Source of the DNA: Leptasterias polaris
Lineage: Eukaryota > Echinodermata > Asteroidea > Forcipulatida > Asteriidae
Direction: 5' to 3'
Assembly (NCBI GenBank): GCA_037783415.1
Contig: JAZGTN010000015.1
Span: 5,281,001-5,345,000, forward strand
DNA length: 64,000 nucleotides
Within the stretch, counting starts at the first letter, position 1. Each line of letters begins with the position of its first letter. The notes under the pieces were generated by a model. That model saw nothing but the letters and a program-made list of their open reading frames with translations, was not told the origin of the DNA and did not search any database. The translations under genes were made by a program, and so were the position numbers. Positions 55,701 through 63,378 of this stretch are shown here, one piece after another.

Positions 55701-58700
55701 AAATCAATAAAGGTATGTTGAACAAATTAAAAACTCCAAAGATCACCTCAAGGCAACTTTCTGAGATTCAAATTTCTGTGGTGTCTGTTTTGCGAATGCT
55801 TTGGCCAGAGATGCAGTTGGTATCCGCTGTCACCTCACCAAACAAGGATGGATTCGACATTCTTATATAGAGTGACAGCTTTTTCATGTGTTCTCAACAA
55901 GTCGACACTTTATTCAACTGAAACTTCCAGGGGTGAATCTTTCTTGATAATGAAGCATATAAATCATCATTACGTTGACATCAACCAAATACGCACCCTA
56001 CCTTTAATATTCAATTGAGAGGTAAGACTGTACGAGAATGAACAAAAATAAAAAATTAAAAATTGACGAACAGTGCTTTCTTTGTCTAAAGTGAAACCAA
56101 CTGAACCTTTTTATTTTTATTTTCTGAAACAAGGATCCATATTTCAGGAGTTATGTTGAAATGGTGGAATTTCCACCTGGAAATAGATTACAAAAAGCTT
56201 CTAGGATTGCTATTCTAAGAGCTAGAGAAGTAGATTAAAGAGCAACATTTCATGATAAAAATAAAGAAAATAACAGCTGTTTTTGTCACCAATTCATGCC
56301 CAATTTTAGATTTAGAGAAATGCATACCTCTTGCTCCAAGGCAGTAATTTTCTTCATCAGATTTTGATTGGCGATTTTCTCCGGGCAGTCTTGGGGATGC
56401 CGCTGAGCTTCAGCCAGGCTTGTCTTGGAATCCTGAAGCTGTCCCCTGAGCTTCTCACAGTCGCCCTCAACAGCCCTCTTCTCCTTGACGTAGTCAGATA
56501 GGGCCGCCTTGGTGTCCTCGTGCTTCTTTTTGTGTTCCTAACGAAATGAGAGAAGGAGGAAGAAAGTATAAACAATCCAAGTGCCAAACAGCATTATACT
56601 GTACAACAAGTTCCAACGTTATACAACATATGTGACGGGCTCTGTGAAAATGAGTCACTTGGGGGGACAATTCACTTTTGAGTTTTATACATGGCTGTAA
56701 AGAGCACACAAGAAGCTTAATTTTGACATCTCTTACACACTTGTGTCATCTTTGGTTCAAAAGTTATGACCTTTTGAAAAACAAATTATGTCGATATCTG
56801 AAAATAACCCCTAATGGAGAAACGGCCCGTTTAATAAAAAAAAAAAATCAAATATTGATGTCAAAAGAGAAATACTATTATTTTGTTTAGAGTTCATAGA
56901 TACCACAATGTTCCTCAATTGCTACAGACTTGAGATTTTGGGGGAAGTTTTATTAGTGTATTCACATGACGATGCAATTTTAATATTTTCAAAACTAATT
57001 ACAAATGACCTTATTTGCATATCTGAAATAAATTAAAGGGAGACATTTACAATGCCTTGTAAAGTACAAAATAGGAACAAAAGGGTCATTAAAAACAGTT
57101 TTTATTCATGTTTATCAACAACAAAAAAAGTTTCTATTTAAGAATTATGAAAAGATAGACCCTTAAGAGGCAAGAAACCGTTTTATCACAAAAGTTTATT
57201 TCAATTTTTGTTTCACCCTACCAACACTCAACTGCCCCGTAATTGAAAGTGGGTTGTGCGACAAGCGACTCATTTTCGTAGAGCCCGTCACATATATCAT
57301 CCCTGAAGAGCACAAAGGTTGGCTCAGATGTTTTGAATTCACTCTATTCATGAAAGGAATGTAGGAAAGGGTCTAAATTCAGATGAAAAGGTCTGAAATC
57401 TCTCATCCTTGTCTTTACCTCGTTTTCTCGCTCTATTTCATGAAGTTTGGAAAGAGTTTCTTCGTGCTCTCTCCTCATTGTCTCCTTCTCCCTCTTGAAC
57501 TGCTCGTGATTTTTGTTTGACTCCCGCACTGCCTGCCTATTTTCACTGGAGACGGTGTGCAATTCAGAGTGCCTGTCTTGCAGATCTGTCAGCTCTGTGT
57601 GGGGAAATCGGAGAGTCGTGACCAAAATGGCTTTAAAGGACATCAATGCATCATGTCAGTGTAAAGATGTATACTTAGATGTTGTGATAGTGTTGTAAGC
57701 ATGCACGAGAGACTCCATGCAAAAACTCATCTGGATGTCATTAGGGTTGGGTTTACATCCAGGATAGTTTGTGCAGTTCCAAACAACTATAATTTTTGTT
57801 ATATGTAAAGGCTGTTTAAATGATGGAAATTTACATAGTGCTGATATATATACCCGTAAATTTTGAAGCTCATGGCACACAAACAATATTATCCTTGTCA
57901 CTGGGTCAGAAATGTCGTTTCTTCAACCATCTCAGCTCCCTGGGGAGAATACAGCCTAGGCTGACAGGTAAGTAGCGCATAAAGCTTATACAATCCCAAG
58001 AACCATCTCTGCCCTCTAAAGTACCCATTTACTTCTGGGTAATTCGATACGATGTTATCACAGTTGAAACTGATTTACCACAAGAACACTAAAAGTCTTA
58101 TAACTGACATGTTATAGCCGGCTGAAATGTATTTGACTGTATAGAGGTACCTTTTCTAAGCGAGTCTAGTTCCAGCTCTTTTGAGGCGAGGATCTCGTCT
58201 TGACTGGCCATGGTGGCTTCCTGCTCCTGCATGACGGCCTTTAAAACAGATATTACTTCGCTGTTGGCTCTTGAATCTGTGAGAGAGTGTTCAAAATTAA
58301 AAAGAGAACATTCTGCAGTGTCAAAGGAACATACTTGGTATCACTAAAATAGGGTCATCATTTTGGTTTACCCTTTCACCGATGTGTGACAAGCATTGTA
58401 GACTCAGTTCTTGCAGAGTCCTGCGGAAAAAAATCCACGGACATACTGAGTTCAACTCACACACCCAGCATTCTACTGAAAATATCTAACAACCCCCTAG
58501 TCTTGGTGCAAGACGTTGTTCATTATCACGCAACTATCGCGATCACGCAACTATCGTGATTTAGCGTGCCCATATGACTACCGAACAATAGCGGGCGCTG
58601 TTGGGAAACTTCCAGATCACTACCACACATCGCACTCAAATCGCCCTCTATCGGTGGAATAGTTGCGACGTGTATAGTGTGTTGAGTGCATGTAGGCCCT

Positions 58701-61700
58701 ATGGTTTTATGGTTTTACTAACTCAACAAGAACGTCTTGCACCAAGACTAATAACCCCCTAGACCACAGACCTAACTCTGTGAATGTAACAGGTTGCTGG
58801 GTTCAATTTCATGGCACTGCTTACCGTGGGTGCATGTAAATTATGTACTTTACAGGGAGATGAATTCTGCAGTGAGCAGAGACATAAAATTTTGGCCCTG
58901 GCCTGGGTTGCCCCTTAGTCTAGACCTGAACCTCACAGACGTTACAATTCAGGAGGTTTATGGAATCTGTGCATTACTACAAATACAAAACTACAGATTT
59001 TGACACAAGGTGGACCATTTCGTTCTCCCTTTGGTGATTGCTTTACTTCTTATAAGAAAATTTGAGATTCTAAAAAAAATCCTGAGAAATTACTACCTTA
59101 TTATTGATTTGAGATTTTAGTCTAGCTGCATTGATGCATATAGATTGGAAAGAAAAGGAGAGATCTTGAAAAAAATCAAGATGAACCCTGAACAAAAATC
59201 TCTGCATTTTGTAAAGAAGCAAACAATTACATGTAACCAAACCAAAATAATCTTGGTTGCCCCAATATCCCTGTGTGTTCATGCTGTTATACAGTGGAGC
59301 ATTCTTTTTTACGCAACATGGTGTTTGTAGGATACATGTGTACCACTATTTTTACATACAATAGCACGTTGCATGTCCCAATGGGCATGATCCTTGGTGA
59401 AATTTGAGTCCAAGCAACACCGACAACCATCACGGTGCGCTGATTTTGAAGTTATGTGGTATTATCTATAAAACCCTGGCTTCAGTAGTTACATGTAAGT
59501 TACAGCATGGCGTCCATCATGATTTAGTTTGTAAGTTTCCCAAGATGCATTGCCGTATACTTTTAAGATGGCAATTGTGCACATGGCCTAATTGACGTCC
59601 AAAAATGGAGAGCATGGCAGACAGTAGAGGCATGTGTCGTTTGTGCAAGGAGTCAACAGGAAGTTTGTTTCACAGAACTCGGGAAAGTACTGAGTATTCA
59701 GTGCTTAACACACATCGGTGTATATTATATTCATTATCTTAATTATATAAATTAACATCAATTAAATTGTTGCAGTACCCACTGCTAATGATTGGAACTG
59801 CCATCGAGCTAGCTCGGTGGTCTAGTGGTAGGACATCTGCTCTAGCAATGCAAAGGTCGTGGGTTCGATTTGCCTGTGGATTTTTTTCACAGAACTCAGG
59901 AAAGTACTGAGTATACAGTGCTTAACACACATCGGTGGAAGGGTAAAAACCAAATTAATTGAAGTTTGTTGTTGTTGTGGGACCGTTGTGGGAGTCATTG
60001 GGTCATACCTTTCTCCGCTGCCTGTAGCTTGTGGCACTGCGTCTCTATTTCGGTCATGAGCTGCTTGATTGAGTCTGCTTTGCTTTTAGTCTTCACCTTC
60101 TGATCTTCTAATGATTTCGCCAAACCTTGACAATGCTCCTCTATGGTCTTTTGCAGGTCCTTTGAAATTAATTTAAAAAAATTCATCAATTTAGAAGCTT
60201 CACTTTTGAATTCATCTGCTCGGGAAACATAAAAATGATTCCTGAGATTTATTGGGAGGTGAAAAACATAATTAAACGCAGCAATTGAGGAACTTGAATG
60301 TTAGAAAAATCTATCAATTAAAACCAATCTCTTTTAAAATTACATTTCAAAGTTAGGAAAAGATTAAAGACTCATGAAAGGTTCCAAGGACGTTCAGTAT
60401 ATTTATTTTAGTTGAGTGTAGCTGGGCGGTTTCGAGGTAATGCGGCGCAAAATTAGTGCAGCCAACCAAGGCAGAAACTGCGGGGCAAACCCCTTTTCTT
60501 AAAGATAAAAGTGTACTGGGTTCTTTTATGTGCATTACACAACACACAGGAGCTATGGCTTTACATCCCATCCGAAGGACGAAGCAACAATAATAAAGTG
60601 TCTTGGTTAAGGACACAAGTGTCAAGACCGGGACTCAAACCCTTACTCTGCTGGCCCAATTTCATGGCTCTGCTTACCGTAAGCAAAGAATCGGCGCTTA
60701 CGGAAGAAGGGAATTCCGCGCTTACGTCAAGCGTGTTTCACGGGTTAGCAGGGAATTTTTTTGCTTGTGCCCTTGCGTAGTCCACGTAACTAGGCATTCT
60801 ACGCTTACACAGCTAGCGCAGAAATTTGGCACTTGCTCGGTGAGCGGAGAATGGTGATTGCAAGCGCAGAATTCGGGGGATAAGCAGAGCCATGAAGTTG
60901 GGCCCCGAGCAGAAACACCAGAGTTTGACCGCTCGGTAACGACATGCCAAATATAGAAGTAAATGAAGAAGGTGTACCTTGAGCTGCTGGATCTCCACTG
61001 TCTCGTTCTCCTTTTGAGGAAGACTTTGCTGAAGCCCAGTGCACTGCTGGGACAAATTTTGCACTGTCGCTTCAGTCTGTTTAAGCTTGTCGTCCAACGT
61101 CTTAAGCTGGGAGCGAAGATCAGTGGCATTGCCCTGCCATTTAGATGCTTCAGCGAGGGCGATTTCTTTTTCCGTCAAGGTGCGCTGCATTTCATTGAGG
61201 CTGCCCTGTAGTTCTTGGTTTCTTTTGGCCAAACCATTGCTGGATGCTGTCGTCCGCTCTGCTGTTTCAAGCTGGGAGCGAAGGAGAGAAACCTGGCAGC
61301 CGTAGTCTGATGCCACCATCTTGGTATCATTGTGGGCTTTCTGTTCCATTTTGATCGCCTCCTTTAGGTACTCCAAGTCATTCTCAAGGGCAGCAGCTCT
61401 GACCACGGCCTCTTGGCCCTTGGTGTTTGTCTGGTCGAATCGTGTCTGTAGATCGTCCAGATCTTCCTCAAGGTCTTTGATGCTCCTTTCCAGTTCCTCT
61501 TTCTTCACAAGTTGGGATTCAAGAATTTGGATTGTCGCCTTGCAGTTCTCAGTGCTTTTCTCTTGTTTGGATAGTTTGTCTTGATGTTCCTTGATTGATT
61601 TTTCTTGGGTCAAAATCTTCTCTTTCTCTTCCTGAGAATCCCTTGATGACTGATTAGTTTCTTCATTGAGGGAGCTCAGCTGTTCTTCAAGATCAACAAT

Positions 61701-63378
61701 TTTCTCTTCCGCATCAAAACTTTTCTGCTTTTCCTTTTCAATCTGCAACCCAACCCTCACTAGGGTCTTGGAAGACGCCTTCAGCTCATCTCGGAAAGAT
61801 TGCAACTCGGATTCATGCTTCTTCTTTAGCTCATCCAACTCTGTTTTGTACTTCTCTGCTTCTTCTTTTGCCTTGTTCAGACTTTCCTCAAGCTCCATTC
61901 CAGACTGGAGATTGTTTTTTTTCTCTTCCTTTTCCTCTTGCCTTTCCTTGTTGCTATTGGCCAGCTCCTTTTGCAAGTCGTCAACTCTAGCTAGCTGAAC
62001 TTCAAGGTTGTTCTGTAAGTTTTCAATTTTAGATTCAAGTGTACTAAAAATCTCAGACGTATTTGCTGCCAGCTCTTTTGCCTCCTTTTCTTTCTGTGCC
62101 AGTGCAGACTGGAGATTGTCTTTTTTCTCTTCCTTTTCCTCTTGCCTTTTCTTGTTGCTATTGGCCAGCTCCTTTTGCAAGTCATCAAATCTAGCTTGCT
62201 CAACTTCAAGGTCGTTCTGTAAGTCTTCAATTTTAGATTCTAGTGTACTAATAATCTCAGACGTGTTTGCTGCCAGCTCTTTTGCCTCCTTTTCTTTCTG
62301 TGCCAGTGCAGACTGGAGATTGTCTTTTTTCTCTTCCTTTTTCTCTTGCTTTTCCTTGTTGCTATTGGCCAGCTCCTTTTGCAAGTCATCAACTCTAGCT
62401 AGCTGAACTTCAAGGTCGTTCTGTAAGTTTTCAATTTTTGACTCGAGTGTACTAACAATCTCAGACGTATTTGCTGCCAGCTCTTTTGCCTCCTTTTCTT
62501 TCTGTGCCAGTGCAGACTGGAGATTGTCTTTTTTCTCTTCCTTTTTCTCTTGCTTTTCCTTGTTGCTATTGGCCAGCTCCTTTTGCAAGTCATCAACTCT
62601 AGCTAGCTGAACTTCAAGGTTGTTCTGTAAGTTTTCAATTTTAGATTCAAGTGCACTAACAATCTCAGACGTATTTGCTGCCAGCTCGTTTGCCTCCTTT
62701 TCTTTCTGTGCTAGTGCATCTAAAAACAGGAAAGTTTACACAATAATAAATTTGAACTTACTGTGGTAAAAGTTCTAACATAACAACCTCAACAGTAAAA
62801 CTAGTCACTCATCAAAAACTCTGCAATTCATATACATAATCATTTTTTGCAGCCAAGAAATTAGCTTGTTGTGTCAGCGCAAAAACATTGTATCTTGATT
62901 TTGTAAAAACTTTGGCACAAAAAGTAAAGAAAAAAGGAAAACCACAGAATTTTAGGAAATATGTTGAAATGATGGCAGTTGCACCTTTTGATAAGCCCTG
63001 GAGTTTAAAATTCACAGAACTTGTATAAAGTGTTCTCACCACAAAGCATGATTTCAATATATGTTGAAAGGCTGATTTTCTTCACCAGGATGACGTAAAA
63101 GTTTATGCTATTTTCTCACCTCTATTTTAACACAGAATGAGAAAATGGAAACGCCTACCATGAGCTTCTTTCAGCTTAGTCTCCATATCCAGCAGTTTTT
63201 GGTCCTTGGCGCACATCTTAGCCTTTGCCTCCTCCAGGGTTTGGCTGCTAGTCTCAATCAGACCCTGCAGTTCGCTGGACGTCTGATCCTGTACATTCAT
63301 CTTCTCCTCGGTTTCATCTAGGGTGTCCTTCAACTTTTGCACGTCTCCTCGGAGACTCGTGATGGTCTTTGCTTGTTC
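46535..63378 (-). CDS. KIF20B: KIF20B (MPHOSPH1) kinesin-6, tail and C-terminal region
   Basis: Plus-end-directed kinesin-6 needed late in cytokinesis (midbody/central spindle). Thirteen exons in transcript order: 63378-63159, 62719-60978, 60159-60009, 58276-58151, 57594-57419, 56537-56328, 55543-55379, 54391-54251, 53387-53256, 52090-51830, 50952-50845, 50379-50259, 46740-46535. They total 3759 nt (about 1253 codons) and all phases agree. The motor domain lies beyond the right edge. Identification rests on the tail: VADKDETLKKWREEKDNLVR (human LTEKDSDLQKWREERDQLVA), the FTPLQP-like MDMTPLQKK followed by RRTKKRKSMEEMEV (human KARKRKSNEMEEDL), LSKIGDMLQNSPIAKS (human LQKFGDFLQHSPSILQS), AKKFVETA (human AKKIIETM) and KRKRRLQTIDISAP (human AKRKLYTSEISSP). 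The rest is coiled coil. The expected last 20 or so residues are not resolved. Confidence 0.93.
47165..48262. mobile_element. possible decayed DNA transposon, AGGCATGAGAAT ends
   Basis: AGGCATGAGAATATG at the left and CCGGAAGATTCTCATGCCT at the right are inverted, about 1.09 kb apart. ACTAG lies just outside each end. Subterminal AAACCGGAA / TTCCGGTTTAAACCGG segments occur at both sides. No transposase-like frame was found. Confidence 0.5.
48263..49350. other. KIF20B last large intron, no feature
   Basis: Apart from a C run at 49076-49089, nothing recognised. Confidence 0.5.
49355..50228. repeat. ACAATCCAC heptamer-like satellite array with 279-bp higher-order unit
   Basis: About 870 bp built from CAACAATCCACAA, CATAATCAACAATCCAC and CCACAATTAACAAACC variants. 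The segments 49553-49831 and 49832-50110 appear identical at an offset of exactly 279 bp, so a higher-order duplication overlies the short unit. Trp/Leu/Cys-rich minus-strand frames are artefacts. The array ends 30 bp from a KIF20B exon. Confidence 0.95.
50259..50379 (-). CDS. KIF20B: KIF20B exon, conserved LQNSP segment
   Basis: VDENVMDGKLPKAPLTSGRG, KRAALSKIGDMLQNSPIAKS plus one base. It matches human TLQKFGDFLQHSPSILQS. Acceptor TCTTTATTTCCAG, donor GTAACC. Confidence 0.92.
50500..50715 (+). repeat. tRNA-Leu-derived SINE copy
   Basis: TCATGGCCGAGCGGTTGTGA, TAGTTCTGATGGCCTAGTCA, GGTGTGGGTTCAAATCCGGG, TCATGACACTTGTGTCC and AAATGGGAACCTGCAAGGG. The tail (TAAAGCAGATTGATGTTGCA) is diverged. 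Confidence 0.8.
50845..50952 (-). CDS. KIF20B: KIF20B exon
   Basis: 36 codons: ELNDDTYGKRNRNEDGGSRV, TRSSRKTRTQRGEEDF. Acceptor CTCTTCTGAAG, donor GTAGGT chosen because it leaves phase 0, as the next exon requires. Confidence 0.82.
51134..51202 (-). repeat. tRNA-like sequence (SINE head or tRNA pseudogene)
   Basis: In minus sense: GGCTTGATAGCTCAGTTGGT (A box), an anticodon loop TTCATGA (CAT), and GGTCGCAGGTTCAAATCCTG (B box), then TTCTAGTCAA. The 3' strand pairs poorly with the acceptor GGCTTGA, so it is not a functional tRNA. A second head (TAGATAGCTCAGTTGGTAGA) is at 51460 on the plus strand. Confidence 0.65.
51830..52090 (-). CDS. KIF20B: KIF20B exon, basic C-terminal domain
   Basis: 87 codons. 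Starts VSIDIKPLQSSDLDSF, then SFSLPGRRRTRVQMDMTPLQ and KKQPARKGRANTRRTKKRKS, ending MEEME. It corresponds to human LEIQFTPLQPNK ... ARKRKSNEMEED. Basic clusters could be nuclear localisation or microtubule/RNA-contact sequences; TPLQ is a possible proline-directed phosphosite. Confidence 0.92.
52261..52599. mobile_element. TTAA-bounded MITE-like element
   Basis: Starts TTAAAGGGGCTGTATACATT and ends AACGTATACAGCACCTTTAA. The interior is closely related to 24788-25112 (AACGCGACCACCTTTGAAGT, GAAATTTTCACAGGTTAG). Confidence 0.85.
52955..53215 (-). repeat. SINE family B copy
   Basis: GAAGCCAAGGACTCTCAGAA, AAGCGAACTTTATCACTATA, CTAGCCAAGAACC, GGGATTCGAACTGGGGTCCC and GGAAGGCGAGGAAGGATACC: colinear with 33085-33345. 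Confidence 0.82.
53256..53387 (-). CDS. KIF20B: KIF20B exon, coiled coil
   Basis: 44 codons: LEKEREDTKTAQTSSKRILA, EKVGAISELEEANRTLQTQL, GLIE. Acceptor TACATGGTCAG, weaker donor GTTTGT. Confidence 0.85.
53443..53803 (-). repeat. tRNA-Leu-derived SINE, full-length copy
   Basis: Full head, body and tail in the same order as 12348-12697, with AATAATAATAATAAC at the tail end. About 55 bp upstream (in transcript sense) of a KIF20B exon. Confidence 0.9.
53870..54240. repeat. CCAATTGGA-rich low-complexity tract
   Basis: Recurrent (T)CCAATTGGA(A), a perfect palindrome, and GAATTGGAATT-type words at least a dozen times. An irregular simple-sequence region in a KIF20B intron. Confidence 0.75.
54251..54391 (-). 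CDS. KIF20B: KIF20B exon, acidic/basic hinge
   Basis: 47 codons: DKMVENITASQSMTDDDSDS, EDTREGRRRSGKRNKGVQRE, VQQLTEL. An acidic Ser-rich stretch followed by a basic cluster suggests a regulated break in the coiled coil. Donor GTGAGT. Confidence 0.86.
54481..54750. repeat. 30-bp minisatellite, nine copies
   Basis: Nine head-to-tail units of CTGGTAAAGGAGGGCAAGGC, AGCTTCAAAT, identical except for one G-to-A change in the third unit. It begins 90 bp from a KIF20B exon. The 30-bp period keeps long open frames, which are artefacts. Confidence 0.97.
55025..55145 (+). repeat. fragments of two dispersed families
   Basis: GGAACATTTCAAGGGGTTAA and AGGCAATGACCTTGG (GGCCTTGGTGCC family) are followed by GCAGAGCTTCCAACATTTGC and ATCTTGCTATCAGGAAAATT (end of the CAGAGCTGCCAA MITE). 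Confidence 0.55.
55379..55543 (-). CDS. KIF20B: KIF20B exon, diagnostic KWREE segment
   Basis: 55 codons: VMKQVADKDETLKKWREEKD, NLVRALQAKMESLLADSKTK, ETLLEEKNKHIKHLK. This is the clearest match to human KIF20B (DLQKWREERDQLVAALEIQL). Acceptor CAACAAACAG, donor GTAGAG. Confidence 0.93.
55564..56007. mobile_element. TTAA-bounded element
   Basis: Starts TTAAAGGTAGTGTTATACTT and ends ATACGCACCCTACCTTTAA. Interior shared with 45091-45831 (GAGATGCAGTTGGTATCCGC, GGATGGATTCGACATTCTTA). Confidence 0.8.
56328..56537 (-). CDS. KIF20B: KIF20B exon, coiled coil
   Basis: 70 codons: EHKKKHEDTKAALSDYVKEK, RAVEGDCEKLRGQLQDSKTS, LAEAQRHPQDCPEKIANQNL, MKKITALEQE. Acceptor TTTCGTTAG, donor GTATGC. Confidence 0.86.
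56560..57330. other. KIF20B intron with distant TGACGGGCTCT inverted ends
   Basis: CATATGTGACGGGCTCTGTG then AAAATGAGTC (56627) is mirrored by GACTCATTTTCGTAGAGCCC then GTCACATATAT (57266), 670 bp apart. This may be another, larger non-autonomous DNA element; no transposase frame was seen. Confidence 0.6.
57419..57594 (-). CDS. KIF20B: KIF20B exon, coiled coil
   Basis: (E)LTDLQDRHSELHTVSSENR, QAVRESNKNHEQFKREKETM, RREHEETLSKLHEIERENE. Acceptor CCCCACACAG, donor GTAAAG. Confidence 0.86.
57905..58050 (-). repeat. degraded tRNA-Leu SINE body
   Basis: CATCTCAGCTCCCTGGGGAG, AATACAGCCTAGGCTG, then CATCTCTGCCCTCTAAAGTA and CCCATTTACTTCTGGGT: middle of the SINE only. Confidence 0.65.
58151..58276 (-). 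CDS. KIF20B: KIF20B exon, coiled coil
   Basis: (D)SRANSEVISVLKAVMQEQE, ATMASQDEILASKELELDSL, RK. It resembles human MRMTLEEQEQTQVEQDQVLEAKLEEVERL. Acceptor CTCTCTCACAG, donor GTACCT. Confidence 0.86.
58378..58490. repeat. SINE family C fragment
   Basis: CACCGATGTGTGACAAGCAT, CTCAGTTCTTGCAGAGTCCT and GCGGAAAAAAATCCACGG resemble the arm of the unit at 59680. Degraded. Confidence 0.5.
58501..58752. mobile_element. MITE with TCTTGGTGCAAGACGTT ends and 10-bp TSD
   Basis: Left TCTTGGTGCAAGACGTTGTT, right AACAAGAACGTCTTGCACCA then AGACTA. AACCCCCTAG occurs at 58491-58500 and 58753-58762 as the target duplication. The interior has CACGCAACTATCG repeats. Confidence 0.85.
58797..58901. mobile_element. 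deletion derivative of GGGCCC...TTTCATGGC MITE
   Basis: GGGTTCAATTTCATGGCACT, GCTTACCGT at the left and GCAGTGAGCAGAGACATAAA, ATTTTGGCCC at the right: the same termini as 33637 but only about 105 bp. Confidence 0.65.
59680..59955 (+). repeat. SINE family C with duplicated arm
   Basis: CACAGAACTCGGGAAAGTAC, TGAGTATTCAGTGCTTAACA, CACATCGG occurs at 59684 and again (nearly identical) at 59890. Between them is a tRNA-like head (GCTCGGTGGTCTAGTGGTAG, GACATCTGCTCTAGCAATGC, GGTCGTGGGTTCGATTTGCC). The two arms here are direct, whereas at 18200 they are inverted. Confidence 0.75.
60009..60159 (-). CDS. KIF20B: KIF20B exon, coiled coil
   Basis: DLQKTIEEHCQGLAKSLEDQ, KVKTKSKADSIKQLMTEIET, QCHKLQAAEK then one base. 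Acceptor TAATTTCAAAG, donor GTATGA. Confidence 0.85.
60480..60955 (-). repeat. tRNA-derived SINE split by a MITE
   Basis: SINE sequence 60480-60652 (CTTTTATGTGCATTACACAA, GTCAAGACCGGGACTCAAAC, CCTTACTCTGCT) resumes at 60907 (GAGCAGAAACACCAGAGTTT, GACCGCTCGGTAACGACATG). The foldback MITE at 60653-60905 is inserted in the tRNA-like head. Confidence 0.8.
60653..60905. mobile_element. foldback MITE inserted in a SINE
   Basis: GGCCCAATTTCATGGCTCTG then CTTACCGTAAGC at the left; GATAAGCAGAGCCATGAAGT then TGGGCC at the right. Homologous to 33637-33887 in inverse orientation. Confidence 0.85.
60978..62719 (-). CDS. KIF20B: KIF20B large coiled-coil exon with 68-residue repeats
   Basis: A 1742-bp exon (581 codons), far longer than its neighbours. 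Acceptor CTGTTTTTAG, donor AAG|GTACAC. Its first part (62719-61898) is four tandem units with exact 204-bp spacing; each unit runs LQKELANSNKEKQE, KKDNLQSALAQKEKEAKELA, ANTSEIVSTLESKIENLQN, DLEVQLARVDD. The remaining 300 residues are non-repeated coiled coil (for example DLEEQLSSLNEETNQSS, LEEDLDDLQTRFDQTNT). Plus-strand Ser/Phe-rich frames here are shadows. Confidence 0.93.
61898..62719 (-). repeat. KIF20B: 204-bp coding tandem repeat in KIF20B
   Basis: Four units (the first lacks its leading 25 codons) at an exact 204-bp period. The marker GGCCAGCTCC starts at 62571, 62367, 62163 and 61959. Units differ at only a few per cent of positions, mostly synonymous or conservative (N/D, E/K, V/I/F). 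Confidence 0.95.
63159..63378 (-). CDS. KIF20B: KIF20B exon, coiled coil (first in window)
   Basis: Acceptor CAATCACAG, donor G|GTAGGC. Encodes EQAKTITSLRGDVQKLKDTL ... LKEAH, 73 codons plus one base that completes the Asp at the next exon start. Confidence 0.85.

Noticed and set aside
59818..59880. tRNA gene (Ala- or Gly-like)
   Set aside because: The 3' half after the B box does not close an acceptor stem, and the same segment recurs within a repeat at 18300.
61666..62406. Plus-strand Ser/Phe-rich frames of 110-132 codons
   Set aside because: They are antisense shadows of the KIF20B coiled-coil exon, whose codons leave the opposite strand open.
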